Positions 8,704 to 19,400 are shown, counted from the stretch's first letter. The stretch: DNA of 64,000 bases from UBA7672 sp041166025 (GCA_041166025.1 JBEAMJ010000050.1:1-64000); one strand, 5' to 3'. Made by a program: numbers and translations. Notes: generated by a model not told the origin, from the sequence alone.

Positions 8704-9061
8704 CGGGAACGAACCGATAGCCTGAAAGTGTCATGACGCCGTGTCTGCCGGCCGCTGTCCAGGTCACGCCGACCGTGACCCGAGCCACGTTGGGATAGGG
8801 ATCGCCCTTGCTTCCAAGGGTGATGGTCCAGAGAAGGCCGTCGGCCTCTCCGCGTCGCGGCAGTTCGTTGAGGCTGGTTGCGGTAAGCGCGCCGGCAAGG
8901 CGGTGCTGCGCTTCAGCAAGTGCAAGCATACGTGCCTCGGCCTCGACCGTGCGGGCTCGGGATGTCCCAAGCGTCGACATGAGGCCGGCCGCCGCAAGGG
9001 CCGCTAGCGACAGGGCTGCGATGGCTTCAACCAGTGTGAACCCTTGATCCTTACTCGGCAT
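8696..9061 (-). CDS. gspI: Type II secretion minor pseudopilin GspI
   Basis: A 121-residue prepilin-like protein with cleavage site G|FTLVE at residue 7 and the helix AIAALSLAALAAAGLMSTLG. The length and the C-terminal VTVGVTW segment fit GspI, which with GspJ and GspK caps the pseudopilus. Its start shares one base with the gspF stop (TGATG). Confidence 0.8.
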   Translation of the reverse strand: MPSKDQGFTLVEAIAALSLAALAAAGLMSTLGTSRARTVEAEARMLALAEAQHRLAGALTATSLNELPRRGEADGLLWTITLGSKGDPYPNVARVTVGVTWTAAGRHGVMTLSGYRFVPDA

Positions 9062-10248
9062 CAGATCGCGCCTTCCCCAAGCTGGGAGAGGCCAGTCAGG
9101 AAGGCGCTCATCAGCCAGCCGGTGAACCCGCCCATGGCGAGAATGAGCACGGGACCCGCAGCAGCAGCCGCCTGGTCGAGGCGCCGCAGCGCGCGCTCGA
9201 CCACAATGTTTCCGGCGCGCCCCAGCATCTCGCCCAAGGCGCCGGAGGCTTCGCCCACCTTGGCCAGGCGCGCCAGTTCAGGCGAGGCCTCCGGCAGGGC
9301 GGCTAGGGCTGCGGCAATGGTGCGCCCATCGCGCAGGCTCTGACCGGTCGCGTGGAAGCGCCGGCGCCAGAGCGCGTTGGGCGCGGCGTTGGCGGCGAGG
9401 TCCATGGCGATCGCAGCCGATGCACCGCCGGAGAGAAGCGCGCCGAGGATGCGCGCAAAAGCCCCGCAATTGATGTCGCGAACGATCGCCCCCAGGAGCG
9501 GCGCCCGGGCGCGCAAGGCCGCGAGCGCGTCTCTCACCGGCGGGGTGCGGCTCGCCACAACCAGGCCCGCACTCAGTACGATAAGGCCTGCGAGGATCGC
9601 AGCGCCGTAATCCTGCAAGGCCGTTCCAAGGGCGAGCACGAAGCTTAAACCCTCGGGCGGATTGGGCGCATCTTCAAGGAGCGGGGCGATCGCGGGCCCC
9701 GCAATGGCGGCGAGCGCAATGATCGCCATCAGCGACAGGAAGAGCAGGAAGGCCGGGTAGGCGAGGGCGCCGCCAATCCGCCGGGCAAACTCATCCTGGC
9801 GTCGCAGCATGTCGGCGGCAAAGCGCAGTGTTGAGCCCAGCTTGCCCGAGGCCTCGCCGGCGCGGGCAAGTTCGGCCGCAAAGGCAAGGTCAGCCGTCCC
9901 GGCCAGGCTTGCGGCGCGACCGACATCGGAGCCCGCATCGAGCCGCTCCGCCATCATCCGGGCAAGTTGGGCCGCCCGCGCGGTCGAAGCGCCGCTGCCA
10001 AGCACATCGAGCGCTCGGCGCAGTGGAACGCCGGCATCGTGAAGGGCGGCAAGATCGGCGAGAAAAGTTGCGAGCTCGCGGCGGGGGATGCGGGTCCGGC
10101 CCGCTTCGCCTTTGGCGTGTCTGATGCGGACAGGGGTTTCGCCGCGGGCGGAGAGCAGGCGAAGCGCCGCATCCTGCGTTTCGGCTTCGATGAGGCCACT
10201 GCGGACGCGGCCCGTGGGCTGAAGGGCGGCATAGCGAAAAACAGCCAT
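9061..10248 (-). CDS. gspF: Type II secretion platform protein GspF
   Basis: A 395-residue polytopic membrane protein with two copies of the T2SSF domain (about residues 65-190 and 270-385) and three main membrane segments, including AYPAFLLFLSLMAIIALAAI and the last, VLILAMGGFTGWLMSAFLTG. The N-terminus MAVFRYAAL is typical of the family. GspF is the only multi-spanning member of the inner-membrane platform and contacts GspE and GspL. It starts three bases after the gspE stop. Length is close to the usual 400 residues. Confidence 0.92.
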   Translation of the reverse strand: MAVFRYAALQPTGRVRSGLIEAETQDAALRLLSARGETPVRIRHAKGEAGRTRIPRRELATFLADLAALHDAGVPLRRALDVLGSGASTARAAQLARMMAERLDAGSDVGRAASLAGTADLAFAAELARAGEASGKLGSTLRFAADMLRRQDEFARRIGGALAYPAFLLFLSLMAIIALAAIAGPAIAPLLEDAPNPPEGLSFVLALGTALQDYGAAILAGLIVLSAGLVVASRTPPVRDALAALRARAPLLGAIVRDINCGAFARILGALLSGGASAAIAMDLAANAAPNALWRRRFHATGQSLRDGRTIAAALAALPEASPELARLAKVGEASGALGEMLGRAGNIVVERALRRLDQAAAAAGPVLILAMGGFTGWLMSAFLTGLSQLGEGAI

Positions 10249-10251
10249 GGC

Positions 10252-11985
10252 CTACCCCGTCAGCGCGCGCAGGACTTCAGCCGAGGTGGTGATGCCGGCT
10301 GCAACTTTTCGTCCGCCATCGTCGCGCAGGCGCGCGCGAAGCGACGCTTCGGCCGCGGCGACAACGCCATCGACATCGCGGATGTGATTGAGAAAGGCGC
10401 CGTCCGCCTCGAAGGCCTCGGCAATGACGACCCGGCCCAGAAACCCCGACTGCAGACAGCGTCCGCAGCCGACCGCGTCGAAGACGTCCTCGTCCGTTGC
10501 TAGCCCCAGCTTATCGCGCTCGGCCTGGCTGGGCGCGCGGGCGCGCCGGCAGTGCGGGCAGAGGCGGCGCACGAGGCGCTGGGAGAGCGCGCCCCGGAAG
10601 CAGGCGGCAAGCTGGAAGGGCTCAACGCCCATGTCGAGGAGACGCGGCACGGCGCGCGGAGCGTCAATGGCGTGGAGCGTGGCAAGGACGAGGTGGCCGG
10701 TGAGAGCGGCCTGCACGGCGGCCTTTGCGGTCTCGCCATCGCGGATCTCGCCCACCAAGATGACATCGGGGTCCTGCCGGAGGAATGCGCGGATGGCGCC
10801 GGGGAAGGTGACCCCAGCCTTGGGCGCGGCCTGGACCTGCGTCACATGCTCGAAATGATACTCCACCGGATCTTCGATGGTGAGCACTTTGCGGAGCGAG
10901 CCGCGCATCGCTTCAAGACCGGCATAGAGCGTCGTCGTCTTGCCTGAGCCTGTGGGGCCCGTCACAAGGAAGAGGCCGTGCGGCCAGGCCAGCGCGCGGG
11001 CGAGGAGTTCACGTTCCGGCTCGGAGAACCCAAGCGCGGCAAAATCGAGCTTCACCTCGTTGCGGTCGAGGATGCGCAGCACGGCCGCCTCGCCATTGAC
11101 CGAGGGCACGATCGAGACGCGCAGGTCAATGGCCCGGCCGCCAACGACAATCGTGGTCCGGCCATCCTGGGCAGCCCGGCGCTCGCCGAGGTCAAGATCA
11201 GCGAGCACCTTGATCCTGGCAATGACCGAGCCTGCAGCGGCGACAGGTTCTTCCGCAATGGTCTCAAGGACCCCATCGATGCGGAAGCGGACGCAGAGGA
11301 CGCTGGCGCGCGGTTCAAGATGGACGTCAGAGGCGCGCCTTGCGACCGCGTCTGCTAGCCAGCCAGCGACGCGGCGGGCAACCGGCGCATCGCGATCGAA
11401 CTCAAGGGCGGTCTCGGTGCGCTGATCGTCGCGCTCGGCGATCTCTTGGCGCCAGGATGCGCTGGCATCTTCGTAGGCCGCTGCAAAGAGACGCCGCTGT
11501 TCGGAGGCCCCCATGACGCTGAGTTGGAGCGCCCGGCCGGTGGCGAACTTGACGCCCCGGATCGCCTGGGCGTCGAGCGGATCGACCAGGCCGACGCGCA
11601 AGGGCGCGGGCGCAGGATCGGAGGCCAGGACCAGCAGGCGATGGGCGCGCATGAAGGCGGGTGTCGGGAGGCTCTCCGAAGCCTCGGCGACTTCGCCTTC
11701 GGATGCCCCAAGTCCGGTGACTGCCAGAAAGGCCGACTGAAGATCGCTGTCGCTTACCGCGCCGAGACGGTTGAGGATCAAGGGTAGGGGCTCGCGGTCG
11801 ATACCGCGTGCGCGGATGCCTGCCGCTTCAGCGTTGGCGCTCAGACCGGCATTGGCGCGCAACCAGGCCAGCACCGGGGCGTAGGGGTCATCCTGCGCGA
11901 GGGTTTCGGTCGCTGCATCCGGGAGCGTCTCGACCGGCGGGACGGGCGGATCGCTTTCCTCGGAGACAGCATCGCGCGGGGCCAT
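10252..11985 (-). CDS. gspE: Type II secretion ATPase GspE
   Basis: A 577-residue cytoplasmic ATPase that powers pseudopilus assembly. It has an N-terminal MshEN-like region, then the motor domain with Walker A GPTGSGKTTTL, an aspartate box, a Walker B-type segment (DPDVILVGEIRD) and the histidine box. A tetracysteine zinc site is visible as CPHC followed about 35 residues later by CGRC. All catalytic elements are intact. The ATG at 11985 is three bases from the gspG stop. The N-terminal extension (acidic, Pro-rich, about 40 residues) is not conserved in the family. Confidence 0.95.
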   Translation of the reverse strand: MAPRDAVSEESDPPVPPVETLPDAATETLAQDDPYAPVLAWLRANAGLSANAEAAGIRARGIDREPLPLILNRLGAVSDSDLQSAFLAVTGLGASEGEVAEASESLPTPAFMRAHRLLVLASDPAPAPLRVGLVDPLDAQAIRGVKFATGRALQLSVMGASEQRRLFAAAYEDASASWRQEIAERDDQRTETALEFDRDAPVARRVAGWLADAVARRASDVHLEPRASVLCVRFRIDGVLETIAEEPVAAAGSVIARIKVLADLDLGERRAAQDGRTTIVVGGRAIDLRVSIVPSVNGEAAVLRILDRNEVKLDFAALGFSEPERELLARALAWPHGLFLVTGPTGSGKTTTLYAGLEAMRGSLRKVLTIEDPVEYHFEHVTQVQAAPKAGVTFPGAIRAFLRQDPDVILVGEIRDGETAKAAVQAALTGHLVLATLHAIDAPRAVPRLLDMGVEPFQLAACFRGALSQRLVRRLCPHCRRARAPSQAERDKLGLATDEDVFDAVGCGRCLQSGFLGRVVIAEAFEADGAFLNHIRDVDGVVAAAEASLRARLRDDGGRKVAAGITTSAEVLRALTG

Positions 11986-11988
11986 GGC

Positions 11989-12411
11989 TCAGTTCGATCT
12001 CACATCGACATCGGGACCTTCACCGCCCTCTGCGCCATCCTCGCCCAGCGAGATGACGGGCGGGGGCTGGCTGCGTGCGGAGGGCGCGCCGATCAGGTAT
12101 TTGCGATTCCAGGGATCGATCAGGGTCTTTTCGGAGCGGACATAGGGCCCGTTCCAGGAGGCAAGCGAAGCCGGCGCGGTCAGAAGCGCATCGATCCCTT
12201 CCTCAGGGGTTGGATAGCGCCCATTGTCGATGAAGAAATCATCGAGCGCGGCCGCGAGCGTATTGGCCTGGAGCTGCGCTGTGCGTGTCTTGGCGGTGTT
12301 GAACCGTCCCAGGATCTGCGGGGTTACGGCTGCTGCAATGAGGGCCAGCACCACGATCACGACCAGAAGCTCGGTCAGCGTGTAGCCGTCGTTCCTAGCT
12401 CTGGGTCTCAT
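11989..12411 (-). CDS. gspG: Type II secretion major pseudopilin GspG
   Basis: A 140-residue pseudopilin. The prepilin site G|YTLTE and the helix LLVVIVVLALIAAAVTPQIL are followed by the GspG-specific region NGRYPTPEEGIDALL and the DPWNRKYLI motif near the calcium-binding loop. I place the start at the ATG at 12411, because AAGGAGG lies eight bases upstream; a start at 12429 would add six residues. It overlaps the end of gspK. The C-terminus is extended by an acidic tail (GEDGAEGGEGPDVDVRSN). Residue +1 is Tyr instead of the usual Phe or Met. Confidence 0.9.
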   Translation of the reverse strand: MRPRARNDGYTLTELLVVIVVLALIAAAVTPQILGRFNTAKTRTAQLQANTLAAALDDFFIDNGRYPTPEEGIDALLTAPASLASWNGPYVRSEKTLIDPWNRKYLIGAPSARSQPPPVISLGEDGAEGGEGPDVDVRSN

Positions 12412-13156
12412 CACAGGCCTCCTTGCCAAGGACGCTCGATGGCCGCCAGTCCATCACCTGCCAGGGCGTTGCGCTATCGCCCGTGAGCAACATCACGACC
12501 GACAAGCCGTCGGCTTCACGGCCCGCGACCGCAACGTCGATCGCCATGCGTGAGCCGACCGCTGGACGGCCGATCGGAACTTTTTCGCCTACACTGTCCG
12601 GGTCGCCCAGTCTCTCCGGATCGAAATTCTCCTGACCGCCAAAGACCGTCAACACGGATGCAAGGCAATCCTCACCCGCAATGCCGGGCGCGATGCCGGC
12701 AAGCAGCCCGATCGGCGTGTTGCTCGATCGCGCCGCGGCAAGCCTTGTCTGAACCGCCGCGCGAAGCTCAGCTGGCGCGCCCGCAACCTCGAGCCGGCGT
12801 GCAACGGCTTCCGGGTCGGCGCGGTTGATCTCGAGCTTGTTGGTCTCCCAGGCGATCTTGAATCGGACAGTCTGGCCGAGCGCCTCTAGGGTCGAGGCCG
12901 CTTCAAGATCGAGCGCGCGGCGCCGGGGATCCATCGCGAGCTGCGAGGTCAGGACCAGAATGGCGGCTTCAAGTACAGCCTCGCGCTTCGCAGCGTCCTC
13001 AGCGCGCCGCAGCCGCGAGGCGGCTTCCCCCGAGGCGGTGACGAGCGCGGCCGCGACCAGGCTTATCGCGAGAAGCACGCCGATGACCGAGGCCAGAATA
13101 TAGCCGCGCTCGCCGCGCCGGGCAGGCTCGATGTAAGGCGAGCCGCCATCGCTCAT
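12395..13156 (-). CDS. gspK: Type II secretion minor pseudopilin GspK
   Basis: A 253-residue protein with a type IV prepilin-like N-terminus (RRGERGYILASVIGVLLAIS) that lacks the Glu at +5, as is usual for GspK at the tip of the pseudopilus. The central region (INRADPEAVARRLEVAGAP) is a helix-hairpin-helix-like segment typical of GspK. It is shorter than enterobacterial GspK (about 320 residues). Its ATG overlaps the gspD stop, so the two are translationally coupled. Confidence 0.85.
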   Translation of the reverse strand: MSDGGSPYIEPARRGERGYILASVIGVLLAISLVAAALVTASGEAASRLRRAEDAAKREAVLEAAILVLTSQLAMDPRRRALDLEAASTLEALGQTVRFKIAWETNKLEINRADPEAVARRLEVAGAPAELRAAVQTRLAAARSSNTPIGLLAGIAPGIAGEDCLASVLTVFGGQENFDPERLGDPDSVGEKVPIGRPAVGSRMAIDVAVAGREADGLSVVMLLTGDSATPWQVMDWRPSSVLGKEACDETQS

Positions 13157-15156
13157 CGCCGCGCCAGCCTCTCTTCGAGCTTCAAGAAAATCTGGCGAAG
13201 CTCGTCGGTCGCCTCTACCGCGGCAGGACCATCGAGGAGGATGCGCGGCGTTACCAGGACGATGAGCTCGGTCCGCTCGACGACGGTATTGTCGCTCCGG
13301 AAAAGTTGCCCCAGGAGCGGGATGTCCATGAGAAGCGGAATGCCATTGCTGGTCTTGGTCTGCGACGTCGATATTAGCCCGCCAAGCGCCACCGACTGGC
13401 CGGACGGCACGAGCAGGCGGCTTTCGAGTTTGCGCTGCTGGATGGTGGGTGAGTCGATGCCGGAGGAGGTGGTGCGGGCAACCTGCGAGACCTCCTGGGA
13501 GACCTCGATCTCGACCATGCCGGAGGCGCGCACATGAGGGATGACTTCAAGAATGACGCCGGTGTCGCGATACTCGGTCTGATTGACGATCGGCGCATCG
13601 GGGTCAGTGACCGAGATCGCCGTCTGCGTCACGATCGGGACCTGGTCGCCGACCTGCAGGAGCGCCGTCTCATTGTTGAGCGCCACCAGACTTGGCCGGG
13701 AGATCACCTCGACCTTGGTGACCGAGGCCAGCATGTTGAGGGCGGCTTCGATGTCGGTGTTGATATAGGTGAGGGCAAAGCCGGGAAAGTTGGACGTGAC
13801 CTGACCGTTGGGCGCATCGGTGAACACGCCGCGAAAGCGTTCTTCGATGCCGCGCCAGTTGATGCCGAACTGAAGATCATTGTCGAGCGTCACCTCGATG
13901 ATCGCCGCCTCGATCAGCACCTGGGGCGGCGTCATGTCGAGCGCTTCGAGGAGTCCCCGCGCTTCGGCCAGCTGGTCGGCATCGCCGCGGACGATGACGG
14001 CGTTCTGGCTGGCGTTCACCGAAACGGAGAGCGCCGTTGAGCCCTGTTCGAGAGGCGAAGAGGCGCCAGAGGGCGCAGGTTGTGCGACGCCGCCCGGCGT
14101 CGGTGTCGCGATGGGCGAAGAGTTTCTGAAAGATCCGGCGGCTTGCGGTGACGCGCCAGTCTCAGAGGTTCCGCCGCTGTCGCGTAGCGACTTGGCTAAC
14201 TCCTCCGCGCCGACATTCCTGGCGCGATAGATGAGGACGCCTGGCGACAGAGTCGAACTGGAAACGTCCAGTCGCTCGATCCAGCCGCGGATCGGGGTGA
14301 TGACCTGGGGATCGCGCGCGAGCACGATTAGCCGCGACAGCCGCGGGACTGGCACGAAATCGACGCTTCCCGCCATTGGCCCCATCAGCGGCTTAAGGTC
14401 CCGTGCGAGTTGCTGCGGCGTGACCTGTTTGAGATCGAAGGTCGCAACCGACACCTGCGCAAACCAGTCGACATCGAAGAGCGCGGCGGCTGTCGAGATG
14501 GCGCTGATCGAGGGTTCGTCTCCACGCACCAGCAGGAAGCGCCGCGTGTCGTCCGCGACCACAATACTGGCCGAGGGCGCAAACGGCGCCACAAGCGGTG
14601 AGAGCTGGCTTGGTGCGATATGGCGCGGCGTCATGATCACAACCCCGCCGCCGGGCGGTGAGGGCTGGCCGGGGTCGATGACGCCGGCCTGGATCGGACC
14701 GCCCTGCGCAGACGCCCGCGCGATCGCCACGAAATCTCCGCGATCGATGACGGCAATGCCCATGGGCACTAACGCGGTGCGTAGCGCATCGATTGCTGCA
14801 AGGCGCGACTTGAGGTTCTCGACGCGCATCGTGACCACGCCCGACACGTCAGGTGCGATCGAGAAGTCGATCTTCAGAAACTCGCCAAGGATCTGGTTGA
14901 CGACCATCGCGATGTCAGCGCCGGCATAGCTGCCGGAGAAGGGCTCGTCCGTCTCGAAATCAACGGGCGAGGTCGTGGTTTGCATGGTCGAGCGTTGGAC
15001 GAACTGTCCGGGCCGCACCACTTCTTCCGGTGGGGGTTGAGCGGTGGCGGGCACATTCAGCGCAACGGAAATCGCGGCCAAACACGCAACGACAGGCCGC
15101 GCGCCGCGGTCGCTGCGGCGGTGCTGCCGGGTGCAAAGCTCAAGCGGGGAAACCAT
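13153..15156 (-). CDS. gspD: Type II secretion outer-membrane secretin GspD
   Basis: A 667-residue secretin forming the outer-membrane channel. A signal peptide ends near PATAQ. The N0 domain follows (FLKIDFSIAPDVSGVVTMRV), then N1-N3 repeats separated by a Ser/Pro/Gly-rich linker (about residues 340-370), and the secretin core with VALGGLISTSQTKTSNGIPL, IPLLGQLFRS and VTPRILLD. The first gene of the operon, it probably sets expression of the other nine. The ATG at 15156 is my choice; an in-frame TTG at 15171 preceded by a G-rich stretch is possible. No pilotin gene or clear S-domain was seen nearby. Confidence 0.92.
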   Translation of the reverse strand: MVSPLELCTRQHRRSDRGARPVVACLAAISVALNVPATAQPPPEEVVRPGQFVQRSTMQTTTSPVDFETDEPFSGSYAGADIAMVVNQILGEFLKIDFSIAPDVSGVVTMRVENLKSRLAAIDALRTALVPMGIAVIDRGDFVAIARASAQGGPIQAGVIDPGQPSPPGGGVVIMTPRHIAPSQLSPLVAPFAPSASIVVADDTRRFLLVRGDEPSISAISTAAALFDVDWFAQVSVATFDLKQVTPQQLARDLKPLMGPMAGSVDFVPVPRLSRLIVLARDPQVITPIRGWIERLDVSSSTLSPGVLIYRARNVGAEELAKSLRDSGGTSETGASPQAAGSFRNSSPIATPTPGGVAQPAPSGASSPLEQGSTALSVSVNASQNAVIVRGDADQLAEARGLLEALDMTPPQVLIEAAIIEVTLDNDLQFGINWRGIEERFRGVFTDAPNGQVTSNFPGFALTYINTDIEAALNMLASVTKVEVISRPSLVALNNETALLQVGDQVPIVTQTAISVTDPDAPIVNQTEYRDTGVILEVIPHVRASGMVEIEVSQEVSQVARTTSSGIDSPTIQQRKLESRLLVPSGQSVALGGLISTSQTKTSNGIPLLMDIPLLGQLFRSDNTVVERTELIVLVTPRILLDGPAAVEATDELRQIFLKLEERLARR

Positions 15157-15268
15157 CCGCACGCGACGCAATCTCGATGCCCCCGCTCACCTGATAGGGG
15201 TTGAGCCTAGCCGATGGCCAAGGAGGTGCAACCCAGGAGCACTTGTCAGGCGAGCCCGAGGATGGGAG

Positions 15269-15616
15269 TCAGTCCGTCGATGCCGGCGGCGAACCTGCGA
15301 GGCGAAGAGCCTTGTCCATTGAGGACTCCAGCCGCCGAACCTCGTTGCCATTTCCAGTCAGCGCGAATTTGCTGGCCAGTTGGTCGCCGACCCTCGCAAT
15401 CTCTCGCGTCGTCTTGTTGATCACGACCCAGCGACAGATTTCTTGGCCGGCAGCATCGGTCGAACAGGTCTTTCCTCTGGCCCAAGGTTCGACAAGCCTG
15501 CCATCTGAAGTGACGACCAGTTCCTGCGGTGGGGGCGCCGAGGTCGATGTAGACGCCTGCTGTGCGAAAGCCGGCAGCGCGACACCAAGCAACAACGGCA
15601 AGAAGCAGCGCTTCAT
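15269..15616 (-). CDS. Small secreted protein of RHS cassette 2
   Basis: A 115-residue protein with a signal peptide (MKRCFLPLLLGVALPAFAQ). The C-terminal FALTGNGNEVRRLESSMDKA aligns with the protein at 780-1100, so it is the second copy of that uncharacterised family. Two cysteines (CSTDAAGQEIC) lie at the same relative position as those of the paralogue and may pair. I start it at 15616, where the signal peptide begins; an upstream in-frame ATG at 15631 would add five residues. The gene overlaps the end of the YD/cadherin-like gene, so the two form an operon facing away from RHS2. Confidence 0.75.
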   Translation of the reverse strand: MKRCFLPLLLGVALPAFAQQASTSTSAPPPQELVVTSDGRLVEPWARGKTCSTDAAGQEICRWVVINKTTREIARVGDQLASKFALTGNGNEVRRLESSMDKALRLAGSPPASTD

Positions 15617-15621
15617 GACGA

Positions 15622-16128
15622 TCACCAACATTCTGGCGGGCAGGTTATTGGCGAAATGATCGTGATATCGACTGTCGCGACTGAAGTGAAATTTGAGGAG
15701 TCCTTCAGGGTATAGGTGATGGAGTAGCTACCCGGTCCTCCTAAAAACTCGATCGTTTGCCCGCCCGGCTGAATTGTCGCGAGCGAGGCATGTGTTCCAC
15801 CAACGGCGCTGAAGCTGAACGAGTCGAACGGCAGATCAGCATCCGTGTCGTTGGCAAAAAGGTCATTTGGGCCAGACAAGGTTATTCCGCCTGAGCTTTC
15901 GACAAATACCCCGTCATTGCCTGCCACGGGCGCCGACACGCCTTGTTTGACCTTCGTGCGATTGTCCACGCTGTCGTAGGTGTAGCGTACGCGGCTCGAT
16001 GCTCCGCTATTGCGCTCGACACGAACAAGACGCCCGAACTCATCATACTCGTAGGTGTAGGTCGTCTGCGCAGTTGCGGGAGCGACGGCGAACATCCCGG
16101 CGATCAGCAGAGCAGCCAGCTTCTTCAT
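15622..16128 (-). CDS. Secreted YD-repeat / cadherin-like mini-protein (RHS cassette 2)
   Basis: A 168-residue paralogue of the protein at 240-767. It has a signal peptide (MKKLAALLIAGMFAVAPATAQ), two YD repeats (YTYEYDEFGRLVRVERN and RYTYDSVDNRTKVKQ), and a cadherin-like domain starting APVAGNDGVF with NDTDADLPFDSF and a final strand ATVDITIISPITC. Unlike copy 1 it lacks the glycine run and ends in CPPECW, which adds two cysteines. The start at 16128 is fixed by GAGGGGA eight bases upstream. It is transcribed away from RHS2 across a 291-base gap. Function unknown. Confidence 0.8.
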   Translation of the reverse strand: MKKLAALLIAGMFAVAPATAQTTYTYEYDEFGRLVRVERNSGASSRVRYTYDSVDNRTKVKQGVSAPVAGNDGVFVESSGGITLSGPNDLFANDTDADLPFDSFSFSAVGGTHASLATIQPGGQTIEFLGGPGSYSITYTLKDSSNFTSVATVDITIISPITCPPECW

Positions 16129-16419
16129 CAATGTCCCCTCGATTGATCGACACGCATAGGGAAGCAGCAAGCGGAGTATGCCCGAATTCATGATGCGTGC
16201 AACTGTGCGATGGACACTGGTCATCGGCAGTGTGCCATCATCGCTGGTGTACTGAGGCGATTTCATTTCGAGTGCGTGCGCACAAAAAACTTTTCGACTG
16301 TTCGCAGTTGCCCACTCGCGCCGCGAAGTTCACGCTCGACACTGCATGCTTCGTTTTGTTTCGAAGCCGCGTTGTGAACTCCGGGACAAGCGCCGTCGAG
16401 CGCGAGAAGGGGACAAGCG
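16129..16419. promoter_or_regulatory. Divergent intergenic region between the YD/cadherin-like gene and RHS2
   Basis: This 291-base gap separates the minus-strand mini-protein operon from the plus-strand RHS2 gene and must carry promoters for both. It is less GC-rich than the flanking genes. I could not define a -35/-10 pair or an operator with confidence. Confidence 0.5.
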
Positions 16420-19400
16420 ATGCGCCGTGCCTTTGGTCTTCATCATCTTGCGCTGATTGCGCTCTCCGCATCCGGATGGATTACAGCTGCACCTGTGTCT
16501 TCGGCCCAGGTGCAGACCGTTGTGTCGCCAGTCTTCAGTTCGGTGGATGGTCTCGGTGTTGATGTCACGACGGGCCAGTTTCGGTTGTCGACCAGCGAGG
16601 TTGTGATCGGCCAGCCTGGCGCGGGCGGTCTTGCCTTCGGGCGACACTGGATCGGCTCGGGCTGGCGCGACAATCTTGCCGGGACGATCTCAAGTTCGGG
16701 AGCGATCTACACGGTCAGTGTTGGAGCTTCGTCAGAAACCTTCAGCCTTTCGGGCGGCGTGTATACCTCGCAGCAGGCAATGGGCTCAACGCTCACATTC
16801 AGTTCCGCCACACAGAAGTACACCTACACGACGCGTGACGGGACGGTGCTTGTCTTCAACAAGTATCTCGCCACGCAAGGATCGGTCACCAATTTCTGGT
16901 CGTCGAATGAGGGTGCGATCGAGACGATCACCCGGCCGAGCGGGGAGGTGCTCACCTTCACCTATGTCACCGCGACATCCGGAGGCGTCACGGCCTGGCG
17001 GCCGCAGTCGATCACCAATACCTTTGGCTACCAGATCCACTTCACCTACGCGATCAGCAGCCCGAACAATGCCAGCGAGGTGACGGGCGGCTTCCTGCAG
17101 CGCACCAAGGTCACGGGCTACAACCGGGCCTTCTACTTCTGCGCCAACAACGCTCCCACCTGCGTCGACAGCACCGGCGCCAACTGGCCCTATGCGACCT
17201 ATGGAGCCGAAGCGGGGGGCGTGCAGACAGTTGCGGATCGCCTCAATCAAACGACGCGCTATGTGGTCAACAGCAACCAGCTGACCGCTGTTCGTCTTCC
17301 GACCTCGAACTCCACCGCGCGAGTGGCGGTCACCTACTCCTCCGGCAAGGTCAGCAATGTCTTCAGCAATGTGTCCGGCTGGTTCAACACGGCCTACGCC
17401 TATAGCGATGCGGCGGATATCCGCACGACCACCAGCACTCCTCTTGTGGAAGGCGGCCCCACCATCACCAAGATCAACTTGACGAAGGGTTGGGTGACGG
17501 AGCTCTGGGCCGATAGTTCTGGCACGCGCAAGACCGTACTCCTGCGCGATGACGCTAATGGCCGCATCGTACGCACAACCCGCGCGGATGGAGACTATAC
17601 AAACCTGACCTACGACGCGCGTGGAAACGTTACATCGGTGGTTGAGGCGCCGGCAGGCAGCTCAACGCTTCAGACTTTTACAACCAGCGCCATCTATCCG
17701 GCCACCTGCGCCAACCCCAAGACCTGCAACCAGCCGACGTCGACGACGGATGCGCGAGGATTTCGGACTGACTACACCTACAACGCAACGCACGGCGGTG
17801 TGGAAGTCGTAACTCTGCCTGCGCCGACTGGTACGGCGCCCGCGAATCCGGGCAACGGGACAGGACCGCAGACCCGATACGCCTATGGAAGTTTATCCGC
17901 CTGGTTCAAGAACAGTTCCGGAGCGCTCGTGGCTGGCCCAGCGCTGTATCGTCTTACGCAGACGTCCACCTGCGCAACCGGCAATGCTTCTGCATGCGTC
18001 GGCACAGTCACTGAAACGGTTTCGATCGTTGACTACCAAGTGGGGTCATCGTCCGTTCCAAGCAACCTCTTGCCTGCCACCGTGAAAGCGCAGTCAGGCA
18101 CAGGCACGCTGACCAGCAGGGTCGATTCAACGTATACGCCCTTAGGCGATGTCGCCACTGTAGATGGCCCGCTAAGTGGCGCTGCCGACACTAGCTATCT
18201 CTACTATGACGACGCGCGACGTTTGCGAGCGAGCGTCAGCCCAGATCCTGACGGCGGCGGTTCACTCCAGCACAGAGTTGCGCGAACCACCTACAACGCA
18301 GACGGAAATCCGACCGTCGTAGAGGTGGGCCACGTGTCATCGCCTGCCAGCTGGGCGTCGATGACCGTTCTGCAGCGTGTCGACAATACCTACGATCTTT
18401 CGCTCCACGGAATTCTCACCAAGACCGCGCTGTCATCCGGGGGCACGACCTTTGCTGTACAACAGTTCGGTATCGGGTCGGGGTTCGAGCGCTGCTCGAT
18501 CACGCGCATGAACCCGGCCGAGTTTGCTTCTCTTCCGGCCGACGGCTGCGCCGCCGACACAACCGGCGCCTTTGGGCCGGACCGCGCATTCATCAGCGGA
18601 TATAATGGCTACGGCGAAGCAGTCGCCATGCGGGATGGCGCACTGATTGGCCCGAATCCTCCATCGCGCGTCGTTCAGACCGTCGCCTACGACGCCTCCT
18701 CCGGCGCCCCCGAATTCCTGACCGATGCAGGCGGCAACGAGACGAAGTATGAATATGACGCCTACTTCCGGTCGGTGAAGACCATCTATCCCAGCGCCTC
18801 CGTTCCGGGCGATCAGAACGCCAGCGACTACGAGGAGCTGACCTACGGCAACACGCCAACTAATCTTGGCCTGCTCACGAGCAGGCGCGGCCGCGACGGC
18901 CAGAGTTTTTCCTACACCTACGACAATTGGGGTCGCACGCTGACGGTCAATGCGCCTGGCACGCAGCCCGACACGACTTACACCTACGACAATTTCAATC
19001 GCGTGCTGACGATTTCGACGACCGATACGACGACCTCGCCCTCGACCGTTCGGACGCTCACCTACACCTACGATGCGTTGGGCCGTGTCCTCACCGAGAA
19101 AACCGAAGAGACGAATGTCGCCGCTCGCACGGTAAGTTACCAGTACGATGCCGGTAGCCGTCGCTCGCGCCTGACTTGGCCGGACAGTTTCTACGTGACG
19201 TACGACTACAATGTTCTCGGCGAGGTGACGGCGATCCGGGAGAACGGCGCAGCTTCCGGACCCGGCGTGCTTGCGACGTTCGCATACGACAATATGGGGC
19301 GGCGGACGGCGCTGAACCGCGGCAATGGCGGCGTCACGGGCTATGCGTTTGACGGCGCATCGCGGCTCATTGACCTGGCGATCGATGCGACCGGTTCGGC

